From positions 1 to 10,714 of the forward strand of contig CAZKXU010000103.1 of the NCBI GenBank assembly GCA_964556665.1: DNA of 10,714 bases, in the 5' to 3' direction. Shown here piece by piece: positions 1 through 6,289 of this stretch. Below the pieces are notes generated by a model. It was not told where the DNA came from. It did not search any database and saw nothing but the letters and a program-made list of their open reading frames with translations. The position numbers and the translations under genes are program-made. Numbering within the stretch: the first letter of the stretch is position 1; each line of letters starts with the position of its first letter. This stretch comes from CAZKXU01 sp964556665. Its GTDB lineage: Bacteria; Bdellovibrionota_C; UBA2361; CAZKXU01.

Positions 1-60
1 GACAAGGTGGGGCAACGATGTGATGCTAGACGTGAAAAAACTTATTTGGAGGAGTACTAG
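1..60 (+). CDS. 3' end of a repeated CDS (partial, C-terminal 19 residues)
   Basis: Frame 1 is open from the first base and ends with TAG at 58-60; the encoded tail is DKVGQRCDARREKTYLEEY. The last nine residues (REKTYLEEY) reappear as REKTYLEEH before a stop on the minus strand at the other end of the window, and the underlying DNA matches at 31 of 32 positions. A gene end present twice and pointing inward from both sides suggests a multicopy gene such as a transposase, but too little is visible to name a family. The 5' part lies outside the window. The alternative is a non-coding repeat that happens to be open in this frame. Confidence 0.4.
   Translation, partial: DKVGQRCDARREKTYLEEY
29..60 (+). 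repeat. Left copy of the inverted repeat that bounds the window
   Basis: These 32 bases match the reverse complement of 10683-10714 with one difference (T/C at position 55). The first 26 bases are identical. Similarity stops right after the TAG stop codon, so the repeat border lies near position 60. The right copy runs off the window edge, so the true repeat could be longer. Confidence 0.85.
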
Positions 61-99
61 CACCTTGGCGTTCAAATCTGACTATCTGAGCAGACCATT

Positions 100-432
100 T
101 CATTGTAGATCTTTCAAGATACTTTCTAAGGCTTTTTGCTCTGAATCGAGCTTCTTATATTCATCCGCATACCATTTTTGAATCCCGGGGTTGGGATTAC
201 GAATACCTCCACTATCTTCATCAACTCTTTTTTGAAGCTCTTTTAATAGCTTTCGTTTTGCTTCATCGATCTCCTTAATGCGAGCCTTAATTGCAGCTAT
301 CCAGGCAGCAATTATTATCTGTGTAGTGCTTGCTCTAATCATCGAACCAGGTGTTGCCAATGTCGGTGCTGGAAAAATGAAGAAACTGGAAAGTAGTATG
401 GGAAGTAGAAGTACTTTTAATAACAATTTCAT
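100..432 (-). CDS. Small exported protein with coiled-coil body, unknown function
   Basis: The product has 110 residues. Residues 1-26 form a signal peptide: Lys-containing start (MKLLLK), a long Leu/Ile/Phe core, and a probable cleavage site after TLA (A26), so it should act in the periplasm or outside. The mature part is rich in Lys, Glu, Asp, Ala and Leu, with two probable helices (about 45-72 and 86-110) that could form a coiled coil, separated by a Gly/Asn/Pro turn (GGIRNPNPG). AAGAGG ends four bases before the ATG, a close but plausible ribosome binding site. A perfect inverted repeat containing TATAAT lies 46-65 bases upstream of the start. The lipoprotein gene upstream is on the same strand with a 182-base gap. 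I do not recognise a family. Confidence 0.65.
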   Translation of the reverse strand: MKLLLKVLLLPILLSSFFIFPAPTLATPGSMIRASTTQIIIAAWIAAIKARIKEIDEAKRKLLKELQKRVDEDSGGIRNPNPGIQKWYADEYKKLDSEQKALESILKDLQ

Positions 433-477
433 AAAACCTCTTGATAAACTTAACTATTAACTATTACAGCTGTTATG

Positions 478-497
478 ACATATAATTGATTATATGT
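478..497. promoter_or_regulatory. Perfect 9-bp inverted repeat containing TATAAT (operator or -10 candidate)
   Basis: The sequence is acatataat-tg-attatatgt, so TATAAT is present on both strands. It lies upstream of the small exported gene (start at 432) and downstream of the lipoprotein gene. Read on the minus strand, the TATAAT at 489-494 would put a transcription start near 482 and give a leader of about 50 bases. No good -35 element is visible at the right distance. It could also be a weak terminator stem for the lipoprotein gene. Confidence 0.45.
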
Positions 498-614
498 AGC
501 ATTGGCAGCGCAGTGATTTTTGAACATTGAGACAACTATTCTGGTGAGGAGATCCCATATCCCGAAAAATAGAACCTCACTACATTGAAAAACCTCTCTA
601 TTAATTCAGTACAA

Positions 615-1895
615 TTATCTTCGAGCGTCGTGTATTAAGGAACTAATGGTGCCACCAAGTATTGCGACAGGGCCAGACCTTAATTCACTCTCCATACGTT
701 CAATTCTTGGAACCCCGAATGGTAAATTTCCATGTATAAATGGGATTGATAAGCTAAGCTCACCACCAGACTGAACTGACAATCTGGCCATCCCTCGGCC
801 AATGCCTATATATGAGGTGGAACATGTTGCTGCTGATATCGCTTCAGTCAAGCAACCATTCTCCATCTGCCAAAATTCAAAGTAGTTGCTTTCCCCATCA
901 CCGCATATATTATTGCCGCTAACTATATGAATTATTCCTTTATTGGTGTCTTTACATTGAGAAATTGCAAATAGTCCGATTGGCTCGAATAGCGACTGAG
1001 AGATCTCCATTAGTTTTTCCCATAGAAATCTCCACTCATATGAGGGTAATTTAACTAATGGACCAACTCCATGGCGATCGCCCATCTGGATAGTAAAGTC
1101 ATCCTCAACTATATTGATAGTTGCAGATTGAATTACCTCCTCCCGTTCTATATCACACCACTCATACCCATATGAATTACAGTTTGACTGTTCACGGAAA
1201 TGAAACTCGCCGTAGTTATATTCACTACTGAATCTATCGAGTTGCTTCAGATATGGTAGATGGCCCTGCGCATCGAGTAATGTTGTATCATTAGCTAGAG
1301 GAGCATGAATAGTGCCACAACTTATATCAGCCCAAGAGGATCCATTGTTAAGAAAAACACGAAAGATTGGTACCGGATAGCTATCGTGAAATCGTGAGGT
1401 GTCAATTCTTATTAATGCTACAGGGTATCCAGCCTTTAAAAGCTCCTGCCAATTGGCTGCTAGATCCCTAAAAAACTTATCATAGTTAGCCCCACGTATC
1501 CCAAACTCCTGTCCAAAATCATCAAATGATTTTAATTCAATGGCACGCCACGGACTACCGTTGTGGTTCCCTCCATGAAGTTCAAAAAAAACTCCGATAG
1601 GAAATGTGCTAGTATAAGGTTGGCTTGATGTGAGGCCGACTGACCCGGTAGCTAGGGGGAATAAACTTTTTGAATGAAATATATTGTGTGTAGTTCGTAC
1701 TGCAAGCTCTTGTGGTAAATTAACTGATTTACTGAACTCCCTTTGCAGCTCTTCATCGCTCATGCCAGTAGAAGCGCTTACCACAGGTGGTAAGCGGATC
1801 TCACTTTCATCCTTATCTTGGTTGCAACCAGCTCCTAAACTAATTGCTGCTAGCAATGCTCCAGATTGTATAGCCCTCATATTTTTATGATACAT
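615..1895 (-). CDS. Putative lipoprotein, unknown function
   Basis: The product has 426 residues. The N-terminus (MYHKNMRAIQSGALLAAISLGAGC) has basic residues, a hydrophobic core and a lipobox ending at C24, followed by an acidic stretch (NQDKDESE) as is usual after the lipidated cysteine. It should be anchored to the inner or outer membrane. The Asp at +3 or later gives no firm sorting signal. The mature part has seven further cysteines, many aromatic residues and no membrane segment, which fits a folded secreted domain. I recognise no known family or catalytic motif. A start at Met6 is possible, but neither start has a Shine-Dalgarno sequence. On the minus strand TTGTAA and TACAAA with an 18-base spacer (1923-1952) form a weak candidate promoter overlapping a perfect palindrome. 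Confidence 0.75.
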   Translation of the reverse strand: MYHKNMRAIQSGALLAAISLGAGCNQDKDESEIRLPPVVSASTGMSDEELQREFSKSVNLPQELAVRTTHNIFHSKSLFPLATGSVGLTSSQPYTSTFPIGVFFELHGGNHNGSPWRAIELKSFDDFGQEFGIRGANYDKFFRDLAANWQELLKAGYPVALIRIDTSRFHDSYPVPIFRVFLNNGSSWADISCGTIHAPLANDTTLLDAQGHLPYLKQLDRFSSEYNYGEFHFREQSNCNSYGYEWCDIEREEVIQSATINIVEDDFTIQMGDRHGVGPLVKLPSYEWRFLWEKLMEISQSLFEPIGLFAISQCKDTNKGIIHIVSGNNICGDGESNYFEFWQMENGCLTEAISAATCSTSYIGIGRGMARLSVQSGGELSLSIPFIHGNLPFGVPRIERMESELRSGPVAILGGTISSLIHDARR

Positions 1896-1944
1896 TAAAT
1901 CTGGTTTGATTCAAAGAAATCTTTTGTAGGTACGACGTTCCTGC

Positions 1945-1961
1945 TTTTACAACTTGTAAAA
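1945..1961. promoter_or_regulatory. Perfect palindrome 1 in the divergent promoter region (operator candidate)
   Basis: The sequence is ttttacaa-c-ttgtaaaa (8+1+8). It contains TTGTAA on both strands. On the plus strand this would be the -35 of a TTGTAA-N17-TAGCAT promoter for the antitoxin-like gene, and on the minus strand the -35 of TTGTAA-N18-TACAAA for the lipoprotein gene. Phd/YefM antitoxins are known to bind palindromes in their own promoters, so this is a natural candidate site; binding here is inferred. Confidence 0.5.
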
Positions 1962-1977
1962 ACATGGAAGATCTGAT

Positions 1978-1995
1978 AGCATCTTAAAAGATGCT
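1978..1995. promoter_or_regulatory. Perfect palindrome 2 upstream of the antitoxin-like gene (operator candidate)
   Basis: The sequence is agcatctt-aa-aagatgct (8+2+8). Its centre is about 33 bp from the centre of palindrome 1, roughly three helical turns. It overlaps the TAGCAT -10 candidate (1977-1982) and the expected transcription start, and ends 26 bases before the ATG at 2022. The position suits autoregulation by the encoded Phd-type protein. Confidence 0.5.
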
Positions 1996-2021
1996 TTAAA
2001 GATGTTTAATTTACATTGCCG

Positions 2022-2405
2022 ATGTTAAAACTAATCGAAGATATTCACCCATTAACGGATTTTAAGAGAAATACCAAAAAATTTCTGAAGCAATTGAGGA
2101 ATACCGGCAGACCAATAGTGCTAACCATAGATGGCAGGGCAGCCCTTTTTATACAGGCGATTCAAAATATAGAGCAAGAATTTGGAGTTGATCCGGATTT
2201 TAGTGCTGAAAGTCGAGCGGCAAATGAGTTAAAAACCTCTTTTGAATTAATTCAGCAAGGCATTGAGATAACTTATCTGAGCTTTAAGAGACATTATCCG
2301 ACCGAAAATAATAAACAGCTAACCAAGCGTTTAAATGAATGGCTACTTGAAGATGGTCGATCTTGGAGCAGTCCAAATTTTAAAAAAATAGCTTGGAAAC
2401 ATTAG
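2022..2405 (+). CDS. Phd/YefM-type antitoxin with NTase-partner-like C-terminal extension
   Basis: I prefer the ATG at 2022 (127 residues); an in-frame TTG at 2016 is two codons longer. Residues about 6-46 match the DNA-binding, toxin-binding fold of Phd/YefM antitoxins: a start of the type HPLTDFKRN, a basic helix, then GRPIVLTIDGRAALFIQ, very like the usual pattern of G-P-V-hydrophobic-T-x-x-G-x-A. The second half is not the usual Phd tail. It contains FKRHYP at 88-93 and RLNEWLL at 103-109, resembling, from memory, small proteins encoded just before AbiEii-like nucleotidyltransferases (pattern RRxxP, then RLxxWL). The next gene is such a nucleotidyltransferase, four bases downstream, so the two probably form one translation-coupled operon. 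Likely role: antitoxin and autorepressor. No Shine-Dalgarno is visible. Confidence 0.75.
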   Translation: MLKLIEDIHPLTDFKRNTKKFLKQLRNTGRPIVLTIDGRAALFIQAIQNIEQEFGVDPDFSAESRAANELKTSFELIQQGIEITYLSFKRHYPTENNKQLTKRLNEWLLEDGRSWSSPNFKKIAWKH

Positions 2406-2409
2406 TCAT

Positions 2410-3009
2410 ATGCAAGCTCTGAAGGAGATCGTAGCACTGTATCATAGCCTAAAAACTATTAAGGCTAAAGCCGTTTTGATTGGCGGACATGCTGTCAGTG
2501 CCCGCTCAGTTGCTAGGTATACAAAGGATCTGGATTTATTGTTTTATGTCACTTCAGATCGTGAAGCTGAGACAATTATTTTATTTTTGCAAGGCCTAGG
2601 CTATCGAGTTAAAGAGGTTTTTGAAAATACATTTGCCAAACGTTTAGCGACCGTCAGATTATTATCACCTAGTACTAAATCTCCGGAAACTGTACTAGAC
2701 CTAATCTTTACTGTTACAGGCATAGAGGCTGAAATCGTTAATGATGCTACGGAGATTGAGATTATAAATGGCCATTCAATTTTAGTTGCTACTATACCTT
2801 GCTTAATCGTGATGAAGCTCATTGCAAGTGCTGAAAAAGCCAGAAAGCAGGATATTCCAGATATTATGACCATGCTGAAATTTGCTACAAAAAGTGAGAT
2901 AAAAAGAGTAGATCAGCTCATTAAGCTAGTTGCTAAACGAGGCCTTAGAATCAATCAAAATATATCAAAGCTTTGGAAAAAACTTTTAGCGGACTTTAAG
3001 GGTAACTAA
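2410..3009 (+). CDS. AbiEii-like nucleotidyltransferase, probable toxin of the pair
   Basis: The product has 199 residues. The nucleotidyltransferase signature is clear: IGGHAVSAR (GG at 25-26), then TKDLDLL with metal-binding D40 and D42, and a third acid at D97 in VLDLIF. Downstream, MKLIAS (K136) and KARKQDIPD (145-151) match the Lys and R/K-x-x-D-x-x-D region typical of the AbiEii/DUF6036-like group. Known members of this superfamily in toxin-antitoxin systems transfer nucleotides to target molecules such as tRNA; the target here cannot be read from sequence. All catalytic acids are intact. The length is short for AbiEii but usual for the smaller single-domain members. The start lies four bases after the antitoxin stop, without its own ribosome binding site. 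Confidence 0.8.
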   Translation: MQALKEIVALYHSLKTIKAKAVLIGGHAVSARSVARYTKDLDLLFYVTSDREAETIILFLQGLGYRVKEVFENTFAKRLATVRLLSPSTKSPETVLDLIFTVTGIEAEIVNDATEIEIINGHSILVATIPCLIVMKLIASAEKARKQDIPDIMTMLKFATKSEIKRVDQLIKLVAKRGLRINQNISKLWKKLLADFKGN

Positions 3010-3231
3010 GGTCGCTTAGAAAGGGTAACATTACCTACTGATGAAGCTGTAGGAGTGAGTCCCAAGAAGTAGCACACCTGGATCAGAAACTAAACTAGTT
3101 TAACGCTCTTACTTTTGGTAACCGTCACAGGGCATACATGCGCGCCCGCAGGCTGCCCCTACCACTAAGGAGGGGCTACTTTCAACCGCCCCAATACATT
3201 ATTAATCGGTAGAAAAGCAGTAATTTACCGC

Positions 3232-3259
3232 TTGACACACGGTAAAAACGGGGTATAAT
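3232..3259 (+). promoter_or_regulatory. Consensus sigma-70 promoter of the ATPase gene
   Basis: TTGACA at 3232-3237 and TATAAT at 3254-3259 are both perfect consensus hexamers, with a 16-bp spacer. The expected transcription start is near 3266, which gives a leader of about 58 bases. A 7-bp inverted repeat, tttaccg (3224-3230) and cggtaaa (3240-3246), encloses the -35 hexamer and could be an operator that silences this otherwise strong promoter. Confidence 0.8.
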
Positions 3260-3273
3260 TTACTTTAGTCTCG

Positions 3274-3319
3274 ATATGCTGCAGATTCAAATTTATAATA
3301 TATAGTATATTCAGCATAT
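3274..3319 (+). other. Stem-loop in the ATPase leader
   Basis: atatgctg (3274-3281) pairs perfectly with cagcatat (3312-3319) across a 30-base AT-rich loop. The structure ends four bases before the ATG at 3324, and no Shine-Dalgarno lies in between, so it could affect translation initiation. A second TATAAT (3294-3299) lies inside the loop and might act as an alternative -10. Confidence 0.4.
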
Positions 3320-3323
3320 TAAT

Positions 3324-4646
3324 ATGCAACCCGCTGAAATAATTAATATATTAACTGACTGGAACTTTTGGGTGAGCTCTCAGCCGTTAGGAATAGCGCG
3401 TGATGACTATGCTTTAAAAATCCAGGAAAAAATCGATAGCGGCCAGATAGTAGTAATAAGCGGCCCAAGGCGCAGTGGCAAATCGTACTTGATGCGACAG
3501 GCATTATCAAAACAGATCTCTACAAAAATTCCAGTAAGACAAAGCTTGATAGTTAATTTTGAAGATCCAAGGTGGGGGAATCTTTCGACTTCTGTTCTTG
3601 ACGAAATATTTTCTACTTATTTAAAGCATATTCATGAAGGTGGGAAGCCCTTTGTAATCCTAGATGAAATTCAAGAGGTACCGGAGTGGGAAAAGTGGGT
3701 GAGATCAATCCATGAAAGAGAAAAAGCAACAATTTTAATTTCAGGATCTAATGCAAAGCTGTTGAGTCAGGAACTTGGCACCCTTCTTACCGGCCGACAT
3801 GTTGATCAAGTTGTCATGCCTCTTTCCTTTGGTGAGTATCTTAAGTTCCATAACGAAGAAATTCTAACAACAAAAGATATATTACTCAAAAGGCAAAAAA
3901 GTGAAGAGTTGTTCCATAAAATGCAAAAAAATGGACTATTCCCAGGAGTATATAATTTACAAAACCCCAGAGAGACCTTAATTTCTTACTATAATGATGT
4001 TATCAACAAAGATTTACTGGGTAGGTATAAAATTAGGAATAAAGAGGAATTTAAGATCCTAGCTAATTTTTTCATGACTAATATCTCAGGCTCAGTGACA
4101 TGGAATTCCAGTGGAAAATTTTTAAAAATCTCTGAGGACTCAGTTGCGAAGTATGCTTCACACTTTGAGAGTGTGTACCTGTTATATTTCTTGAAACGAT
4201 ATTCGGCAAAATTCAGGGAAAAAGAGGTTAGTGCTAGAAAAGTATATGCATTCGATCATGGGCTAGCACTAGCTGTAGGTACCGGAGTCATTCCATCAAC
4301 AAGTAAGCCATTTGAAAATTACATATTTAGTGAGCTGCTAAAAAGAAAAGGATTTGGCGCAGACTTTGAAATTGCATATTGGAAAGATGATGAACAGCGC
4401 GAGGTTGATTTTGTTCTGTATAACAGCTCTCGAGTCATAGAATTGATACAAGTATGTTGGGATGTGAGTACGCCTAAGACTCTACAAAGGGAACTACGTT
4501 CGCTTAGCAAAGCTATGAAGGAATTTGGATTGAGTACGGGGCTTATTATAACAAATGATAAAGAGGAGGTTGTCGAGGAGAAGGGGCTGCAATTTCATTT
4601 TATTCCGGCGTGGAAATGGTCGCTCTTACGACAAATAGATCGCTAG
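3324..4646 (+). CDS. AAA_14/DUF4143 (COG1373) family ATPase
   Basis: The product has 440 residues, normal for the family. The N-terminal ATPase domain has Walker A GPRRSGKS (47-54), Walker B VILDEIQ (111-117, D114 and E115), the ISGSNA strand (139-144) and TGRH with a possible arginine finger R158. The C-terminal DUF4143 region has a nuclease-like fold pattern: FENYIFSELL around E331, REVDFVL (359-365), then IELIQVCWD (372-380). In related proteins with an active PD-(D/E)XK site the last strand reads as E-V-K; here, as in an archaeal-type subfamily I recall, it reads ELIQV, so catalytic activity is doubtful. The biological role of this family is largely unknown. The gene stands alone behind a consensus promoter, and is AT-rich like the preceding operon, which suggests transfer. 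Confidence 0.9.
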   Translation: MQPAEIINILTDWNFWVSSQPLGIARDDYALKIQEKIDSGQIVVISGPRRSGKSYLMRQALSKQISTKIPVRQSLIVNFEDPRWGNLSTSVLDEIFSTYLKHIHEGGKPFVILDEIQEVPEWEKWVRSIHEREKATILISGSNAKLLSQELGTLLTGRHVDQVVMPLSFGEYLKFHNEEILTTKDILLKRQKSEELFHKMQKNGLFPGVYNLQNPRETLISYYNDVINKDLLGRYKIRNKEEFKILANFFMTNISGSVTWNSSGKFLKISEDSVAKYASHFESVYLLYFLKRYSAKFREKEVSARKVYAFDHGLALAVGTGVIPSTSKPFENYIFSELLKRKGFGADFEIAYWKDDEQREVDFVLYNSSRVIELIQVCWDVSTPKTLQRELRSLSKAMKEFGLSTGLIITNDKEEVVEEKGLQFHFIPAWKWSLLRQIDR

Positions 4647-4660
4647 CCTGCATTTCTCAT

Positions 4661-4851
4661 AAGCTCCGTAGCGAGAAGGCAGAGGTGCTTGAAAGGACGA
4701 GGATTTTTTGAAAATACGGGCGGCATATACCGAGCGGTAAAATGTAAGCTTGCGCAGCAAGCTCTCGCCAAGGCAATCCGTAAGGATTGCGTATTTTCAA
4801 AAAATCCGAAGTAAATTCATGCAGATCTGCCTTCACAGAATGGACTTTCAT
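4661..4851. repeat. Large imperfect palindromic element after the ATPase gene
   Basis: Core arms are 4675-4718 and 4790-4834: gaaggcaga pairs with tctgccttc at the outside and an 18-bp perfect repeat (4701-4718 with 4790-4807) lies inside. Weaker symmetry reaches about 4661 and 4849. The centre is a perfect hairpin, agcttgc-gca-gcaagct (4747-4763), and a side hairpin gcaatcc-gtaa-ggattgc occupies 4773-4790. The minus strand is open through the element (64 codons, 4657-4851), with its ATG overlapping the stop of the neighbouring ORF as ATGA. I regard that frame as a by-product of the repeat, resembling in style the protein-coding-compatible palindromic elements known from Rickettsia. It is probably mobile or multicopy, which cannot be tested here. 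Confidence 0.7.
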
Positions 4852-5150
4852 TTATCTGCACCTGCACTAACTACTAGTTCAACCTTCTTTTGGTCTCTTA
4901 GGTAACCGATCATAGTGTAATAAACATGTCTAACGGTATTTGCTGGTGGATTGGAAATAATTACCTCGCTGCCGGCTCCAAAGACGAGCCCGACCTGGAA
5001 ATTTAATGAAGTGACGCTCGGATAACGGCTCTCACCAATTGAGTATGCATCCGGATTAGCTGTGGACTGATGAGGGTTGACATAAACCCCTACAAATACT
5101 CGCGAGCGCTTAACAATTCTTGATGAGGAATTCCTTGTTATCGTCGTCAC
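4848..5150 (-). CDS. Hypothetical small protein, doubtful
   Basis: The frame is 100 codons long from a GTG at 5148-5150 to TGA, with no ATG and no Shine-Dalgarno upstream. The frame stays open upstream back to about 5220, so the start is uncertain or the gene could be a 5'-truncated remnant. The composition is protein-like: rich in Val, Ser, Asn, with strand-like alternation (LNFQVGLVFGAGSEVIIS) and no signal peptide or membrane segment. A 7-G run (5163-5169) lies just before the start. No family is recognised. It could be a real small gene, a decayed fragment, or chance. Confidence 0.35.
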   Translation of the reverse strand: MTTITRNSSSRIVKRSRVFVGVYVNPHQSTANPDAYSIGESRYPSVTSLNFQVGLVFGAGSEVIISNPPANTVRHVYYTMIGYLRDQKKVELVVSAGADK

Positions 5151-5239
5151 TGAGAAAATACAGGGGGGGTATTCGACCCAGTTCCGGGGCAGCAGACCAG
5201 TATGCTCTGTAAAAACGCTTTGTTATCTGACTTCTACCG

Positions 5240-6217
5240 CTAGTGCTCCAGGATGTCTAATAAAACCTCCTTCCCTCGGGCTTGTAATCGCGCAGTTCCG
5301 CCGATAGGAAAGGTAAAATGAGGGTAGGTATGTCCAAAACTAGCCTGGGCAATTACTGGTATGTCGGAGAGCTCTTTTTTACCCTGAATAATCTTTATGA
5401 GTTTTTCGATCGACATATTGGAGGCCTTCTGAAACCGGCCAATCACTATGCCGCGGACTCCAGGGAATTCTCGTTGATGAATCAGCGATTGTAGATCGCG
5501 ATCAAACGTGGCGGGATGTGCTTCATAGTCATCCTCGATAAAAAGTATGACATTATCCAAAGGAGGCATAAACTCTGTCCCATGCAGCAAATTTATTGTG
5601 CAAAGATTTCCACCAATAATACGCCCCTCTGCTCTCCCAGAATTAATTACTAGATACCCTTCATTATTAATAAACTCTCTATTCTCCTGATCCTCGTACC
5701 ATTTGTCATCGCTCCAAGAATCGGCTTGCTCAATATGAATAGGCCCTTCTTGCATAAGACAAGCAACAAATTTTTCAATGCTATACTCAAGTCCTTTTAC
5801 CATGGCAAAGGAGGAATAATGTGGTCCTGAGTATGTTACCAGTCCAGTTTTGGCGAAAATGGCATTTCCAAGAGCTGTAATGTCCGAGAAACCACAGAGG
5901 GGCTTTGGAAATCGAGATATTAGTTCGTAATCAAGATAAGAGAGAATTTGGTTTACATTGTGACCACCAATCACGGTCAGAATACCGGCGATCTTTGGGT
6001 CTGCAAATGCGTCATGAAGGTCTTGGACTCTCGATTCTATGCTAGAGGAACCGAATAGGTCTGACTCTTCAACGTTCTTTCCATACGATACTGATAAACC
6101 TAAATCAGTGAGGCGTTTCTCTGCCAGAGCACGCTCGCGTTCACCAATCAGGGACATACTACAAGATGGTGCAACGACTCTAATGACATCTCCTCGTGAC
6201 AATTTTCGTGGAATCAT
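5240..6217 (-). CDS. S66-family LD-carboxypeptidase, MccF-like
   Basis: The product has 325 residues, usual for the family. The N-terminus KLSRGDVIRVVAPS is typical. Catalytic residues of the Ser-Glu-His triad are visible: S111 in GFSDITAL, E228 in LFIEDDYE, and H296 in GHTYP. The longer insert with W and the segment GYLVINSGRAEGRIIGGNLCTI (187-208) resembles the MccF branch, which cleaves microcin C-type peptide-nucleotides, more than the LdcA branch, which trims D-Ala from murein tetrapeptides. No signal peptide is present, so it acts in the cytoplasm: murein recycling or detoxification of peptidyl antibiotics. The start ATG has only a weak GAAGAG upstream. No microcin synthesis genes are nearby, so an immunity role is unproven. 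Confidence 0.9.
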   Translation of the reverse strand: MIPRKLSRGDVIRVVAPSCSMSLIGERERALAEKRLTDLGLSVSYGKNVEESDLFGSSSIESRVQDLHDAFADPKIAGILTVIGGHNVNQILSYLDYELISRFPKPLCGFSDITALGNAIFAKTGLVTYSGPHYSSFAMVKGLEYSIEKFVACLMQEGPIHIEQADSWSDDKWYEDQENREFINNEGYLVINSGRAEGRIIGGNLCTINLLHGTEFMPPLDNVILFIEDDYEAHPATFDRDLQSLIHQREFPGVRGIVIGRFQKASNMSIEKLIKIIQGKKELSDIPVIAQASFGHTYPHFTFPIGGTARLQARGKEVLLDILEH

Positions 6218-6246
6218 AGCTCTTCAGGAAGGCAGATAACGTTAAC

Positions 6247-6283
6247 GGCCAATTGGAGCGCCGCCTAGGCGCTCAATCGGGCC
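6247..6283. terminator. GC-rich stem-loop between two minus-strand genes
   Basis: gagcgcc (6256-6262) pairs with ggcgctc (6268-6274) around a five-base loop, and the stem extends imperfectly to ggcc (6247-6250) and ggcc (6280-6283). It lies just after the stop of the 115-residue protein gene and before the carboxypeptidase gene. On the minus strand no T-run follows. On the plus strand a T-rich stretch does (6285-6302), so its direction as a terminator is unclear. Confidence 0.5.
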
Positions 6284-6289
6284 ATTTTG

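Larger units (their letters stand above)
3010..3323. other. 314-bp intergenic region before the ATPase gene
   Basis: No convincing gene is present. A 12-bp perfect palindrome (taaactagttta) lies at 3091-3102. A GC-rich patch from about 3139 to 3190 differs from the surrounding AT-rich DNA and holds a stem of gcccct (3155-3160) with aggggc (3171-3176), a possible weak terminator for the preceding operon, although no T-run follows. The second half holds the ATPase promoter and leader, listed separately. Confidence 0.6.

Noticed and set aside
2601..2873. 90-codon minus-strand ORF inside the nucleotidyltransferase gene
   Set aside because: It is the antisense frame of a well-supported gene with catalytic motifs and has no start signal of its own.
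4657..4851. 64-codon minus-strand ORF coupled by ATGA to the upstream ORF
   Set aside because: It runs through the palindromic element, so its sequence is dictated by the repeat. It has no own ribosome binding site or recognisable domain; kept only as part of the repeat description.
6039..6239. Plus-strand ORF opposite the carboxypeptidase start
   Set aside because: Antisense to a gene with all catalytic residues visible; no motif or ribosome binding site.
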